Source of the DNA: CALEUX01 sp037439945
Lineage (GTDB): Bacteria; Bacteroidota; Bacteroidia; Bacteroidales; Marinilabiliaceae
Direction: 5' to 3'
Assembly: GCA_037439945.1 (NCBI GenBank)
Contig: JBBIVA010000080.1
Span: 1-16,975, forward strand
DNA length: 16,975 bases
Of this stretch, positions 1 to 6,970 are shown one piece after another. The position numbers and the translations under genes are program-made. How positions within the stretch are numbered: position 1 is the stretch's first letter; each line of letters begins with the position of its first letter. The notes beneath the pieces were generated by a model. That model saw only the letters and a program-made list of their open reading frames with translations, had not been told where the DNA came from and made no database searches.

Positions 1-55
1 CGCAATGGCCACAGGATTTTAAGTCCTGCGTGTCTACCAATTCCACCATCCGGGC
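1..55 (-). tRNA. tRNA-Leu(UAA), 3' part cut by the window edge
   Basis: Reading the minus strand from position 55, the sequence begins GCCCGGATGGTGGAATTGG, the usual 5' end of bacterial tRNA-Leu, followed by the D arm and an anticodon stem CAGGA/TCCTG closing the loop CTTAAAA, which gives anticodon UAA. The variable arm, T arm and acceptor 3' strand lie beyond position 1. It follows tRNA-Gly on the same strand with a 65-bp spacer, and no separate promoter is visible between them, so co-transcription is likely. Confidence 0.93.
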
Positions 56-74
56 AGACCATATTTTGAAAGAA

Positions 75-109
75 AAACGAGAATGTCTGTTCAACAGAAA
101 ATCTCGTTT
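75..109 (-). other. Hairpin between the two tRNA genes
   Basis: AAACGAGA (75-82) pairs with TCTCGTTT (102-109), an 8-bp perfect stem, with a further CTG/CAG pairing inside the loop (87-89 with 95-97). On the minus strand it is followed by a T-rich stretch (TTTCTTTC), so it looks partly like an intrinsic terminator. The downstream tRNA-Leu shows no promoter of its own, so a processing signal or partial terminator is an alternative. Confidence 0.45.
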
Positions 110-120
110 AAGGTTTTAAT

Positions 121-196
<76 letters not shown>

Positions 197-290
197 AATT
201 AAACTGATATTAAAATATCAACAAATTTAAATTTCAATGAACATCTTACTCCTTAAAAAACACGGAAAAGACCCTTTTAAAAAGGCTTTG

Positions 291-320
291 CAAATATAAT
301 ACATTTTTCTTTTCTGCAAA
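291..320 (-). promoter_or_regulatory. Promoter of the tRNA-Gly/tRNA-Leu unit
   Basis: On the minus strand TTTG (320-317) is followed by an 18-nt spacer and TATATTTG (298-291). This matches the Bacteroidota vegetative promoter, a TTTG-type -33 box and a TAnnTTTG -7 box, at close to the usual spacing. It lies about 95 bp before tRNA-Gly and downstream of the mutS stop, so the tRNAs do not need to depend on mutS read-through. Confidence 0.75.
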
Positions 321-362
321 CATGAATTATTAAAAGTTGATCGCTTTATTTTCTTTTAATTC

Positions 363-2978
363 TCATAATCCTGCAATCTTCTTAATTTCATTTAGTTTGT
401 TCAAAGCTTCCAATGGTGTTAAGTTATTAACATCCATAAATGCTATCTGGTCCCTTATCTGTTTAAGCACCGGATCGTCCAGCTGAAAAAAACTTAACTG
501 GTATCCTTCACGGTGTTTGCCAAGATCACCTATGGGCTTTCCAATTTGCCCTTTTCGGTGTGCGGTTTCCATTTCCTTTAAAATTTCTTCTGCCCTTTTA
601 ACTACACTTTTTGGCATACCTGCCATTTGGGCAACATGGATTCCAAAGCTGTGGTTGCTTCCTCCTTCGACCAGTTTCCGTAAAAAAATTACCTTATTAT
701 CTATTTCCCGAACTGAAACATTATAGTTTTTACAACGGCTGAAGGTATTGGCTATTTCGTTTAACTCATGGTAATGAGTGGCAAACAGGGTTTTAGCTCT
801 TCCTCTGGAATTTTCATGAATATATTCAACAATACTCCAGGCAATTGAAATTCCGTCATAGGTACTGGTACCTCTTCCCAATTCATCAAATAAAATAAGG
901 CTGCGATCCGAAAGATTATTTAAAATACTGGCCGCCTCGTTCATTTCAACCATAAAGGTAGACTCACCCTGGGAGATATTATCGGATGCCCCAACACGGG
1001 TAAATATTTTGTCAACCATTCCTATTCGGGCTGATTCGGCGGGAACAAAACAACCGGTTTGCGCCAAAAGAACTATTAAGGCTGTTTGTCTTAAAAGAGC
1101 CGATTTCCCAGCCATATTAGGTCCGGTTATTATTATAATCTGCTGCTTTTCGTTATCAAGTTTAACATCATTGGGAATATATATTTCACCAGCCGGAAGT
1201 AGTTTTTCGATTACCGGATGCCTTCCGGCTTTAATATCAAGACTATGATCGTTAGTTACAACCGGGCAAACATAATTGTTTTCTGATGCCAGTATGGAAA
1301 ATCCCCACAAGCAATCCAACCTGGCCAGTAAACTTGCATTTAGCTGGATAGCTGGAATAAATTCTGCAACAAATGATAAAAGCTTATTATATATATCTGT
1401 CTCTATTGAGATAATTTTCTCTTCTGCGCCAAGAATTTTTGATTCATATTGCTTTAGCTCCTCTGTAATATAGCGTTCAGCATTTACCAACGTTTGTTTC
1501 CTTATCCAGTTGTCAGGTACTTTTTCTTTATGGGTATTTCTAACTTCAATATAATAGCCAAAAACATTATTAAAACTAATTTTCAAACTGCTTATGCCCG
1601 TTTTTTCACTTTCCCTTTGTTGTAAACCATTCAGATAATCCTTTCCTGAGTAGGCGATTTTTCGTAACTCATCAAGCTCGTCTGATATACCATCGCGAAT
1701 AACACCACCTTTACTTATGAAATTTGGAGGGTCGGATTTGAGTTCACGTTCTATACGTTTATATACAGAAGTGCATTCATTTAATTGTTCCCCTATGTGG
1801 TTTAGTACATCATTTTTAGCAAGAGTTAAATGGTTTTTAATTGGGGCTATATTATAGAACGCATTTTTAAGCTGCACCATTTCACGGGGCAACAATCTTC
1901 CTGCAGCAACTTTTGAAACCAACCTTTCCAGATCACCAACAGGCCGCAAATGTTTTTCAATTAAATCCTTCAGTTCCGGATCTTTATAAAAAAACTCAAC
2001 TACCGATTGTCTGTCACGTATTACATTTGTATCCTTAATTGGTAATGACACCCAACGCTTAAGCAGCCGGCTTCCCATTGGAGTTATTGTTTTATCAATA
2101 ATATCAATCAGGGCTTTACCTCCTTCATTAACCGGCTGGAATAGTTCCAGGTTCCTTATTGTAAATTTATCAAGCCATACATATTTTTCTTCCTCAATTC
2201 TTGAAAGTGTTGTGATATGGGACAAATGTCCATGCTGGGTGAGGTCAAGATAATGCAAAATTGCACCCGATGCTATATTGCCCAGGTTTAAATTATGAAC
2301 CCCGAATCCCTTAAGTGAGTTTGTTTCAAAATGCTTTAGGAGCCTGTCCCGGGCAGTGTCGGGCTTAAAAACCCAATCTTCCATGCCAAAAGTATAATAC
2401 TTTGTTCCAAAAACTTCATGGAATAGTTGACGTTTACTTTTTTCAAAAAGAACTTCCTTTGGCTTGAACCCTGATAATAATTTCTCGGCATGTTCAATTG
2501 TTCCTTCAGCAACCAGAAACTCACCGGTAGAAATATCAAGAAAAGAAATACCTGCATATTTGGAGTCTAAATGTACCGAAGCCAGAAAATTATTCTCCTT
2601 ATGCTCAAGTATGCTATCACTTATAGCCACACCAGGAGTAACCAACTCAGTTACGCCACGTTTTACTATGGTTTTGGTCATTTTTGGATCTTCCAGTTGG
2701 TCGCAAACTGCCACCCTTTGGCCGGCCCTGACAAGTTTTGGAAGATATGTATCAAGCGCATGATGGGGAAACCCTGCCAATTCAACAAACTGGGCTGCCC
2801 CATTTGCTCTCCGGGTTAGGGTAATTCCCAATATTTCGGAAACCAAAACTGCATCATCCGAAAAAGTCTCGTAAAAATCGCCAACCCTGAAAAGCAATAT
2901 TGCATCAGGGTATTTGTTTTTAATACCATAATATTGCTTCATTAGTGGGGTTTGAACAATCTGATCCTGTGGTTTCAA
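363..2978 (-). CDS. mutS: DNA mismatch repair protein MutS
   Basis: MutS recognises mismatches and small loops in DNA and starts repair with MutL. The mismatch-binding domain carries the Phe-x-Glu motif in VGDFYETF at residues 35-37 of the start chosen here, close to F36/E38 of E. coli MutS. Connector, core/lever and clamp regions follow. The C-terminal ATPase has Walker A GPNMAGKS near residue 620, Walker B LILFDELGRGTS and an ATHYHEL switch segment. The open frame extends upstream to an ATG at 3056 (897 aa). I prefer the TTG at 2978 (871 aa), because AAGGAA sits just before it, the family begins near this point, and a TATCTTTG -7 box lies inside the upstream extension. An ATG at residue 13 of this form is a further alternative. 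The protein is complete. Function is certain, the start is not. Confidence 0.97.
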   Translation of the reverse strand: MKPQDQIVQTPLMKQYYGIKNKYPDAILLFRVGDFYETFSDDAVLVSEILGITLTRRANGAAQFVELAGFPHHALDTYLPKLVRAGQRVAVCDQLEDPKMTKTIVKRGVTELVTPGVAISDSILEHKENNFLASVHLDSKYAGISFLDISTGEFLVAEGTIEHAEKLLSGFKPKEVLFEKSKRQLFHEVFGTKYYTFGMEDWVFKPDTARDRLLKHFETNSLKGFGVHNLNLGNIASGAILHYLDLTQHGHLSHITTLSRIEEEKYVWLDKFTIRNLELFQPVNEGGKALIDIIDKTITPMGSRLLKRWVSLPIKDTNVIRDRQSVVEFFYKDPELKDLIEKHLRPVGDLERLVSKVAAGRLLPREMVQLKNAFYNIAPIKNHLTLAKNDVLNHIGEQLNECTSVYKRIERELKSDPPNFISKGGVIRDGISDELDELRKIAYSGKDYLNGLQQRESEKTGISSLKISFNNVFGYYIEVRNTHKEKVPDNWIRKQTLVNAERYITEELKQYESKILGAEEKIISIETDIYNKLLSFVAEFIPAIQLNASLLARLDCLWGFSILASENNYVCPVVTNDHSLDIKAGRHPVIEKLLPAGEIYIPNDVKLDNEKQQIIIITGPNMAGKSALLRQTALIVLLAQTGCFVPAESARIGMVDKIFTRVGASDNISQGESTFMVEMNEAASILNNLSDRSLILFDELGRGTSTYDGISIAWSIVEYIHENSRGRAKTLFATHYHELNEIANTFSRCKNYNVSVREIDNKVIFLRKLVEGGSNHSFGIHVAQMAGMPKSVVKRAEEILKEMETAHRKGQIGKPIGDLGKHREGYQLSFFQLDDPVLKQIRDQIAFMDVNNLTPLEALNKLNEIKKIAGL

Positions 2979-3008
2979 TAATATTTCCTTTTTAATAACA
3001 AAAACATA

Positions 3009-3040
3009 CAAAGATAAAAAACCCCCACCATTAATAACAG
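3009..3040 (-). promoter_or_regulatory. Probable mutS promoter
   Basis: The minus strand shows TATCTTTG at 3016-3009, an exact TAnnTTTG -7 box. A weak -33 match (CTG at 3040-3038) lies 21 nt upstream. Transcription would begin near 3000, after the ATG at 3056 and shortly before the TTG at 2978. This supports the shorter mutS reading frame. Confidence 0.5.
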
Positions 3041-3337
3041 TTTTAAGACTTCTCATCTTTTACTTTTTCCCTATATTGTTAACAGTTAGCAATTTGTATT
3101 ATTTAAAACTTAATTCAAATCTGTTTTATAAGGAAAATAATATCTTTTTTTTATGATGAACGGCAGGCTTACAAAAACATTAATTGGATAAATTTTTCAG
3201 GATCATTCGAAAAATAACAGACAAAATTTTATAATTTTTATTTTAAACAACTTACGGTTATTTATAATTTTCTAAAAAAAAATTGGAAATACCTTCCCAT
3301 GTTTGTAATTTTAAAGAAACCATTAAAGTTATTTTTT

Positions 3338-3508
3338 ATGAATAAATTATTAAAATACAGTGGCTTATTATTAATTATTATAGCAGTAATAATACTGGGT
3401 GTTTATTCTTATGCAAATTTGGTGAGTAACACACTGCTGGCAATTTCAATTCTTATGCTGGTTGGAGGCCTGGCTGTTCATATTATTATGGGTAAAATAT
3501 TAGACTAA
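3338..3508 (+). CDS. Small two-helix membrane protein, unknown function
   Basis: A 56-residue protein starting MNKLLKYSGLL. Two hydrophobic stretches (about residues 7-25 and 31-49) flank a short polar turn, and the C-terminus is short and lysine-containing (MGKILD). It should insert in the inner membrane as a hairpin. The open frame reaches back to an ATG at 3299, but the 13 extra residues are lysine-rich and the ATG at 3338 gives a better membrane protein start. A weak promoter (TTG at 3283-3285, 20-nt spacer, TAATTTTA at 3306) could drive it. It is a single-gene plus-strand unit between minus-strand genes and ends at a strong hairpin shared with trmN6. Short membrane proteins of this shape are common in Bacteroidota, but I cannot name a function. 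Confidence 0.72.
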   Translation: MNKLLKYSGLLLIIIAVIILGVYSYANLVSNTLLAISILMLVGGLAVHIIMGKILD

Positions 3509-3522
3509 TTAAAAGTCCCTCC

Positions 3523-3582
3523 TGCAGGTTCCATCAAACGAAAATCTTGGTTTATCCCTTCAAGTGTTTGGTGGAACCTGCA
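3523..3582. terminator. Bidirectional terminator between convergent genes
   Basis: TGCAGGTTCCATCAAAC (3523-3539) pairs with GTTTGGTGGAACCTGCA (3566-3582). This gives a 17-bp stem with one T/G wobble position and a 26-nt loop. On the plus strand it is followed by TTTTATTTTAC. It lies between the convergent small membrane gene (stop at 3508) and trmN6 (stop at 3590), where a two-way terminator is expected. It is unusually long and stable for this AT-rich region. Confidence 0.75.
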
Positions 3583-3589
3583 TTTTATT

Positions 3590-4309
3590 TTACATTTTCA
3601 GATAAAAATCTTTGGTCAGGCTAATATATTCAGGCGAGTAATGGTGGCGTAGGTTTGGCTCAATAACCAACTCATTTTTTTCAACAAATTCAACTTTATG
3701 TAAACTCCATTGAGATAAGACTCTCACAGCTTGTTTACTATTTGTAGGGTAAACAACCAATTTCCTTTTTTCAAAAAATCCCATTTTTGATGCGATAATA
3801 TTTATGTTTTCATACTCTTTAAATGGCAAAACCATTGATAGGGTTCCCATAGGGGAAAGAATATGGGCTGAGCCATCAAGAATGTCAATTAACGGAAGTG
3901 TATTAAAATGGCGTGCCATACTTCTTTTAATATCCGGTGATGTAACAGATGTTGTATAAAAAGGTGGGTTAGATACGATAAGATCAAAATAACAATTAGT
4001 TGTTGGCCAAAATTTTTGAAAGGATGTGTGTTCAACTTTAATTCTTTCTGACCATTTACTTATGGAAACGTTATAGCTTGCCTGAAGGAATGCACCCAGC
4101 TCAATATCCAGGGCATGAATCTTTATAAATGGCTCCCTTTGGGCCATCATTAAGGCAATTAATCCAGTACCTGTCCCTATATCAAGGGCCTTCCCAACAC
4201 CCGATAAATCAGTCCATGCTCCCAATAAAACTCCATCGGTGCCAACCTTCATTGCGGCATTTTTCTGATATATTTTAAACTGTTTAAACTCGAAATAATT
4301 ATTAGCCAT
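3590..4309 (-). CDS. trmN6: tRNA1(Val) adenine-37 N6-methyltransferase (TrmN6/YfiC)
   Basis: A 239-residue class I SAM-dependent methyltransferase that in this family methylates N6 of A37 in tRNA-Val. The N-terminal FEFKQF...AMKVGTDGVLLGAW (residues 6-32) is the TrmN6 hallmark. The SAM-binding motif I is ALDIGTGTGL (41-50), and the catalytic motif IV NPPFYTT (114-120) is typical of N6-adenine methyltransferases. Length agrees with the family. It is the last gene of a lolD, TIGR02757, trmN6 minus-strand run, 25 bp after the TIGR02757 gene, so it is probably co-transcribed. It ends at the shared hairpin at 3523-3582. The exact tRNA substrate is inferred from the family. Confidence 0.92.
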   Translation of the reverse strand: MANNYFEFKQFKIYQKNAAMKVGTDGVLLGAWTDLSGVGKALDIGTGTGLIALMMAQREPFIKIHALDIELGAFLQASYNVSISKWSERIKVEHTSFQKFWPTTNCYFDLIVSNPPFYTTSVTSPDIKRSMARHFNTLPLIDILDGSAHILSPMGTLSMVLPFKEYENINIIASKMGFFEKRKLVVYPTNSKQAVRVLSQWSLHKVEFVEKNELVIEPNLRHHYSPEYISLTKDFYLKM

Positions 4310-4334
4310 TTTTGAAATAATTAGTCAAAACAGC

Positions 4335-5099
4335 TTATTTCTTATCATAAATACCAATCCCGAATAATGCATAATCGTAAAAAACAGGGTCATCAGGTTT
4401 AAAACTTCGCAAAGTGCCAGAAAGCTCCTCCACAGCCTTCCAATCATTTTGTTTTCTGGTAAGTATCCCCAGCCTTCTGGCTGTTCTTCCAACATGAACA
4501 TCGAGAGGAACCATTAGGTCTGATTGGTTGATTTTTTGCCATAAACCAAAATCAACTATCCCGTCAGTTCTTACCATCCATCTCAGAAACATGTTTAACC
4601 TTTTGGCTGATGAGTTTTGTAAGACATCAGCTAAATGTTTGCCTGTTCGTTCCAATGGGTGATATGACATAAAAATTTTCCGAAATTCAACCAATGAATT
4701 TTTAATGGAGCCATTTGTATAGCCAGTTAAAAAACAATGTTCCAATCCACCCTGATTACGATAAATTTCGCGTAATGCACTAACAAAATACTGACAATCA
4801 TAACCATTAAAAGTACGGTAAACAAATTTGCCGAACCTTGCGAATTTATTTGTGGATGAGCCGGTTATAAAATCATACGGAGTATTATCCATCATATCCA
4901 TTAAAAGGCCTGCCTTTTTAATTATCATTGGCCTTTGCCCCCAGGATAAAATTGCCGTTAAAAACGCGCTAATTTCAATATCTTCTTTTTTTATAAACCT
5001 ATGTGGAACAGAAATTGGGTCGTTTTGAATAAACCATTTCTGGTTATATTGTTCTGCTTTTCGGTCCAACAGGGGTTTTAAATCAATTTCAGGTTGCAT
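4335..5099 (-). CDS. TIGR02757 (DUF2400) family protein
   Basis: A protein of about 254 residues. The start at the internal ATG (5099) gives MQPEIDLKPLLDRKAEQYN, which fits the family N-terminus. The ATG at 5117 would add six residues and lengthen the overlap with the upstream gene from 11 to 29 bp. Family marks are DPISVPHRF (about residues 27-35), KKEDIEISAFLTAILSWG (37-54), and LDVHVGRTARRLG (about 198-210). The last resembles the helix-hairpin-helix DNA glycosylase segment VDTHVxRxxxRLG, so a nucleic-acid role is conceivable, but this is inference. Function is unknown. Its start overlaps the lolD end, implying translational coupling in one operon. Confidence 0.88.
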   Translation of the reverse strand: MQPEIDLKPLLDRKAEQYNQKWFIQNDPISVPHRFIKKEDIEISAFLTAILSWGQRPMIIKKAGLLMDMMDNTPYDFITGSSTNKFARFGKFVYRTFNGYDCQYFVSALREIYRNQGGLEHCFLTGYTNGSIKNSLVEFRKIFMSYHPLERTGKHLADVLQNSSAKRLNMFLRWMVRTDGIVDFGLWQKINQSDLMVPLDVHVGRTARRLGILTRKQNDWKAVEELSGTLRSFKPDDPVFYDYALFGIGIYDKK

Positions 5100-5751
5100 T
5101 ATTAATAATTTCTCCATCTTTCATATAGATAATCCTGTCTGAATTAACAGAAAGATGCTCATCATGAGTAACAATAACAAATGTTTGTTTAAACTGGTTT
5201 CGAAGTGAAACAAAAAGTTGCATTAGTTCTTCCTGGTTTTTTGAATCGAGATTTCCTGATGGTTCGTCGGCAAAAACAACTGAAGGATTATTGATTAAGG
5301 CTCTTGCAATTGCAACTCTTTGTTTTTCACCACCACTTAACTCTGATGGTTTATGATGAAGCCTGTTTGCCAGTCCAAGGAAATCAAGTAACTCAATTGC
5401 TTTTTTTTCAGCTTCACTTTTGTTAGCACCCCCAATCAATGCAGGTAAAAAGCAATTTTCAACAGCTGTAAATTCCGGCAGCAATTGGTGAAACTGAAAT
5501 ACAAATCCTATTTTTTTGTTACGAAACCTGGCCAGTTGCCATTCGTTAAGTTGATTAATTGGTGTGCCGTCAATTATTACATTACCTGATGATGGGAAGT
5601 CAAGAGAACCCAAAATCTGCAGCAATGTAGTTTTTCCGGCTCCGCTGGCACCTACAATAGAAACTATCTCACCTGAATCAATTTTAATATCAATCCCTTT
5701 TAAAACCTTAAGGCTTCCAAATGATTTTTCTATGCCTTTTCCTTCAACCAT
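5089..5751 (-). CDS. lolD: LolD-like ABC transporter ATPase
   Basis: A 220-residue ABC ATPase of the LolD/MacB/FtsE type. It would drive lipoprotein release from the inner membrane if paired with a LolCE-type permease, which is not in this window. All motifs are intact: Walker A GASGAGKT (34-41), Q-loop Gln86 in GFVFQFHQL, signature LSGGEKQR (138-145), Walker B VVFADE (158-163), D-loop GNLDS and H-loop His196 in VTHD. It is the first gene of a three-gene run with TIGR02757 (11-29 bp overlap) and trmN6. No clear TAnnTTTG promoter is seen just upstream; the preceding 400 bp are an antiporter remnant. LolD is the best name from its motifs, but another FtsX-class partner is possible. Confidence 0.85.
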   Translation of the reverse strand: MVEGKGIEKSFGSLKVLKGIDIKIDSGEIVSIVGASGAGKTTLLQILGSLDFPSSGNVIIDGTPINQLNEWQLARFRNKKIGFVFQFHQLLPEFTAVENCFLPALIGGANKSEAEKKAIELLDFLGLANRLHHKPSELSGGEKQRVAIARALINNPSVVFADEPSGNLDSKNQEELMQLFVSLRNQFKQTFVIVTHDEHLSVNSDRIIYMKDGEIINNAT

Positions 5752-5789
5752 GATTTTTTTTATTAAATAAAAATAAGATTTAGGTTAAA

Positions 5790-6195
5790 TACACTATAAA
5801 AAAACACCTTACCATCTTGAAATCATACCCGGTGATAACGGGACCATAAAAATTTAAAGGATTACCGCTAATCCCAGATCACAATATAAATCAACCTTAA
5901 ACGTTTCGGTATTATTAATTGGCAAGGGTTTTACTAAACTATTGTACCCAAAACAGCCAAAATATTAAAATATTTGACGCCAATCTTTTTCCAACTGCAA
6001 AATCTGAAACCCGTTAAAGCCAACTCCCAGGTTAACAAATAATTAGTGGGTCGATTTGCCAAAACCAACAACTGTTAGCCCAACAACAAGTGTACAAAAT
6101 TTAAAATGACGCGTAAGTTGCACACTACTTTTAACCAAATAGTTAATGCTTATTATCAAAATAATAAACCCTAAAACCTGGTAAATTATGGTCAT
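5790..6195 (-). pseudogene. Decayed N-terminal half of a Na+/Ca2+ antiporter (YrbG/CaCA family)
   Basis: From the ATG at 6195 the minus strand encodes 50 residues (6195-6043) beginning MTIIYQVLGFIILIISI and reaching VVGLTVVGFGKSTH, like the first helix and start of the alpha-1 repeat (family pattern GLTxVAFGTSxPE). The stop TAA at 6045-6043 stands where the conserved Glu codon GAA is expected. After it the same frame continues as VNLGVGFNGF. A one-base loss near 6006 shifts to DFAVGKRLASN (family DIAVGNxxGSN), and another near 5968 shifts to FNILAVLGTIV. Next come KPLPINNTETFKVDL (5931 onward) and, near 5815, GMISRW (family ISRxDG). The second half of the gene is absent, and lolD starts within about 40 bp. 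It cannot yield a working transporter. The assignment rests on motif order across frames. Confidence 0.82.
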
Positions 6196-6258
6196 ATTAA
6201 AAATTTAAGGGGATGAATTTTAAGGGGGCATTATATAAACAAAGATGGAAATTGAAAT

Positions 6259-6678
6259 CTATTTTTTCTTCCGGGTGATTTTCTTCTGCTTAACACTCTT
6301 ATTATCTTCAGTTATTTCATCTGCAGTGGTTTCAGGTTCAACCCAAGTATTTTCAGCAACATCATTTAACCCATACACATCTTCAATGGTATTAACTCTT
6401 GTTCCGTAATCATCTTTATAAGCATCCTCGACCGCATCTCTGATGTAGTTACTATTTTGGGTTATGCCACTTTCAATATCAGATAATTCATCTTTAATTT
6501 CGCTGGAACTTTTTTCAAACTCACGTTTAATGTCATCAGTAGCTTTGCGGAATTCATTCATTCCTTTACCAAGTGACCGTGCAAGATCAGGTATTTTTTT
6601 TGACCCAAATAACATTAATACTACAAGAAATACTAATATTATTTCACCCATTGATATCCCAAAAAGAAATAAAGACAT
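6259..6678 (-). CDS. tatA: Twin-arginine translocase subunit TatA/TatE family
   Basis: A 139-residue protein with a single N-terminal helix (about residues 8-23, MGEIILVFLVVLMLFG), the hinge FGSKKIPDLARSLGKGMNEFRKA, an amphipathic helix to about residue 60, and a long acidic then lysine-rich tail ending KITRKKK. This is the TatA/B/E plan: subunits oligomerise in the inner membrane and form the path for folded Tat substrates. The FGSKK-P-LARSLGKG pattern fits TatA rather than TatB. No tatC is in the window. The tail is longer than in short TatA proteins, which is common in Bacteroidota. Transcription probably starts at the -7 box at 6692-6699. Downstream lies only the antiporter remnant. Confidence 0.9.
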   Translation of the reverse strand: MSLFLFGISMGEIILVFLVVLMLFGSKKIPDLARSLGKGMNEFRKATDDIKREFEKSSSEIKDELSDIESGITQNSNYIRDAVEDAYKDDYGTRVNTIEDVYGLNDVAENTWVEPETTADEITEDNKSVKQKKITRKKK

Positions 6679-6691
6679 AGATATTTTTTTT

Positions 6692-6699
6692 CAAAGGTA
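6692..6699 (-). promoter_or_regulatory. -7 box of the tatA promoter
   Basis: The minus strand reads TACCTTTG, an exact match to the Bacteroidota TAnnTTTG -7 element, 14 bp before the tatA ATG at 6678. The leader would be short. A convincing TTTG -33 box is not visible at the expected distance; TTTAGG is the nearest candidate. Confidence 0.45.
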
Positions 6700-6901
6700 T
6701 AAAAATAAAAATTGACCTAAATGCCAAAATTGCATATTAAACCCAATTTAATCAACATAAAATTTTAGCAAATATTTATTTGTCATAAAAAGTTTATTCC
6801 GGTTCATAAGTTGTGATACAGCATGGGAAAAACCAGAACTATATCTTTTGGTTAAGTTTTTCGGAAGTTTACCCCGGTTTAAATACATTTTCAATTCTGC
6901 T

Positions 6902-6946
6902 AAATAAAAAAATAAAGCCTCCCAACTTAAAGAAGAGAGGCTTTAT
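6902..6946 (-). terminator. Intrinsic terminator after secDF
   Basis: On the minus strand ATAAAGCCTC (6946-6937) pairs with GAGGCTTTAT (6921-6912) around a 15-nt loop, and the stem is followed directly by TTTTTTTATTT. It lies 25 bp after the secDF stop. This is a textbook rho-independent terminator. Confidence 0.85.
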
Positions 6947-6970
6947 AAATTTTGTTTTACAAACTAAGTT

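Noticed and set aside
3298..3305. CATGTTTG as a -7 box for the small membrane protein gene
   Set aside because: The first base departs from TAnnTTTG and the only TTG upstream is 12 nt away, too close. TAATTTTA at 3306 has better spacing but is also weak.
6204..6228. Short direct repeat TTTAAGGGG / TTTTAAGGGG before the antiporter remnant
   Set aside because: Nine bases twice in a low-complexity leader of a dead gene; no function can be argued.
6748..6888. 46-codon minus-strand frame starting MYLNRGKLPKN between tatA and the secDF terminator
   Set aside because: No recognisable motif, no promoter box at a sensible distance, and the frame extends back over the terminator stem. It is too short to separate from chance in an AT-rich spacer.
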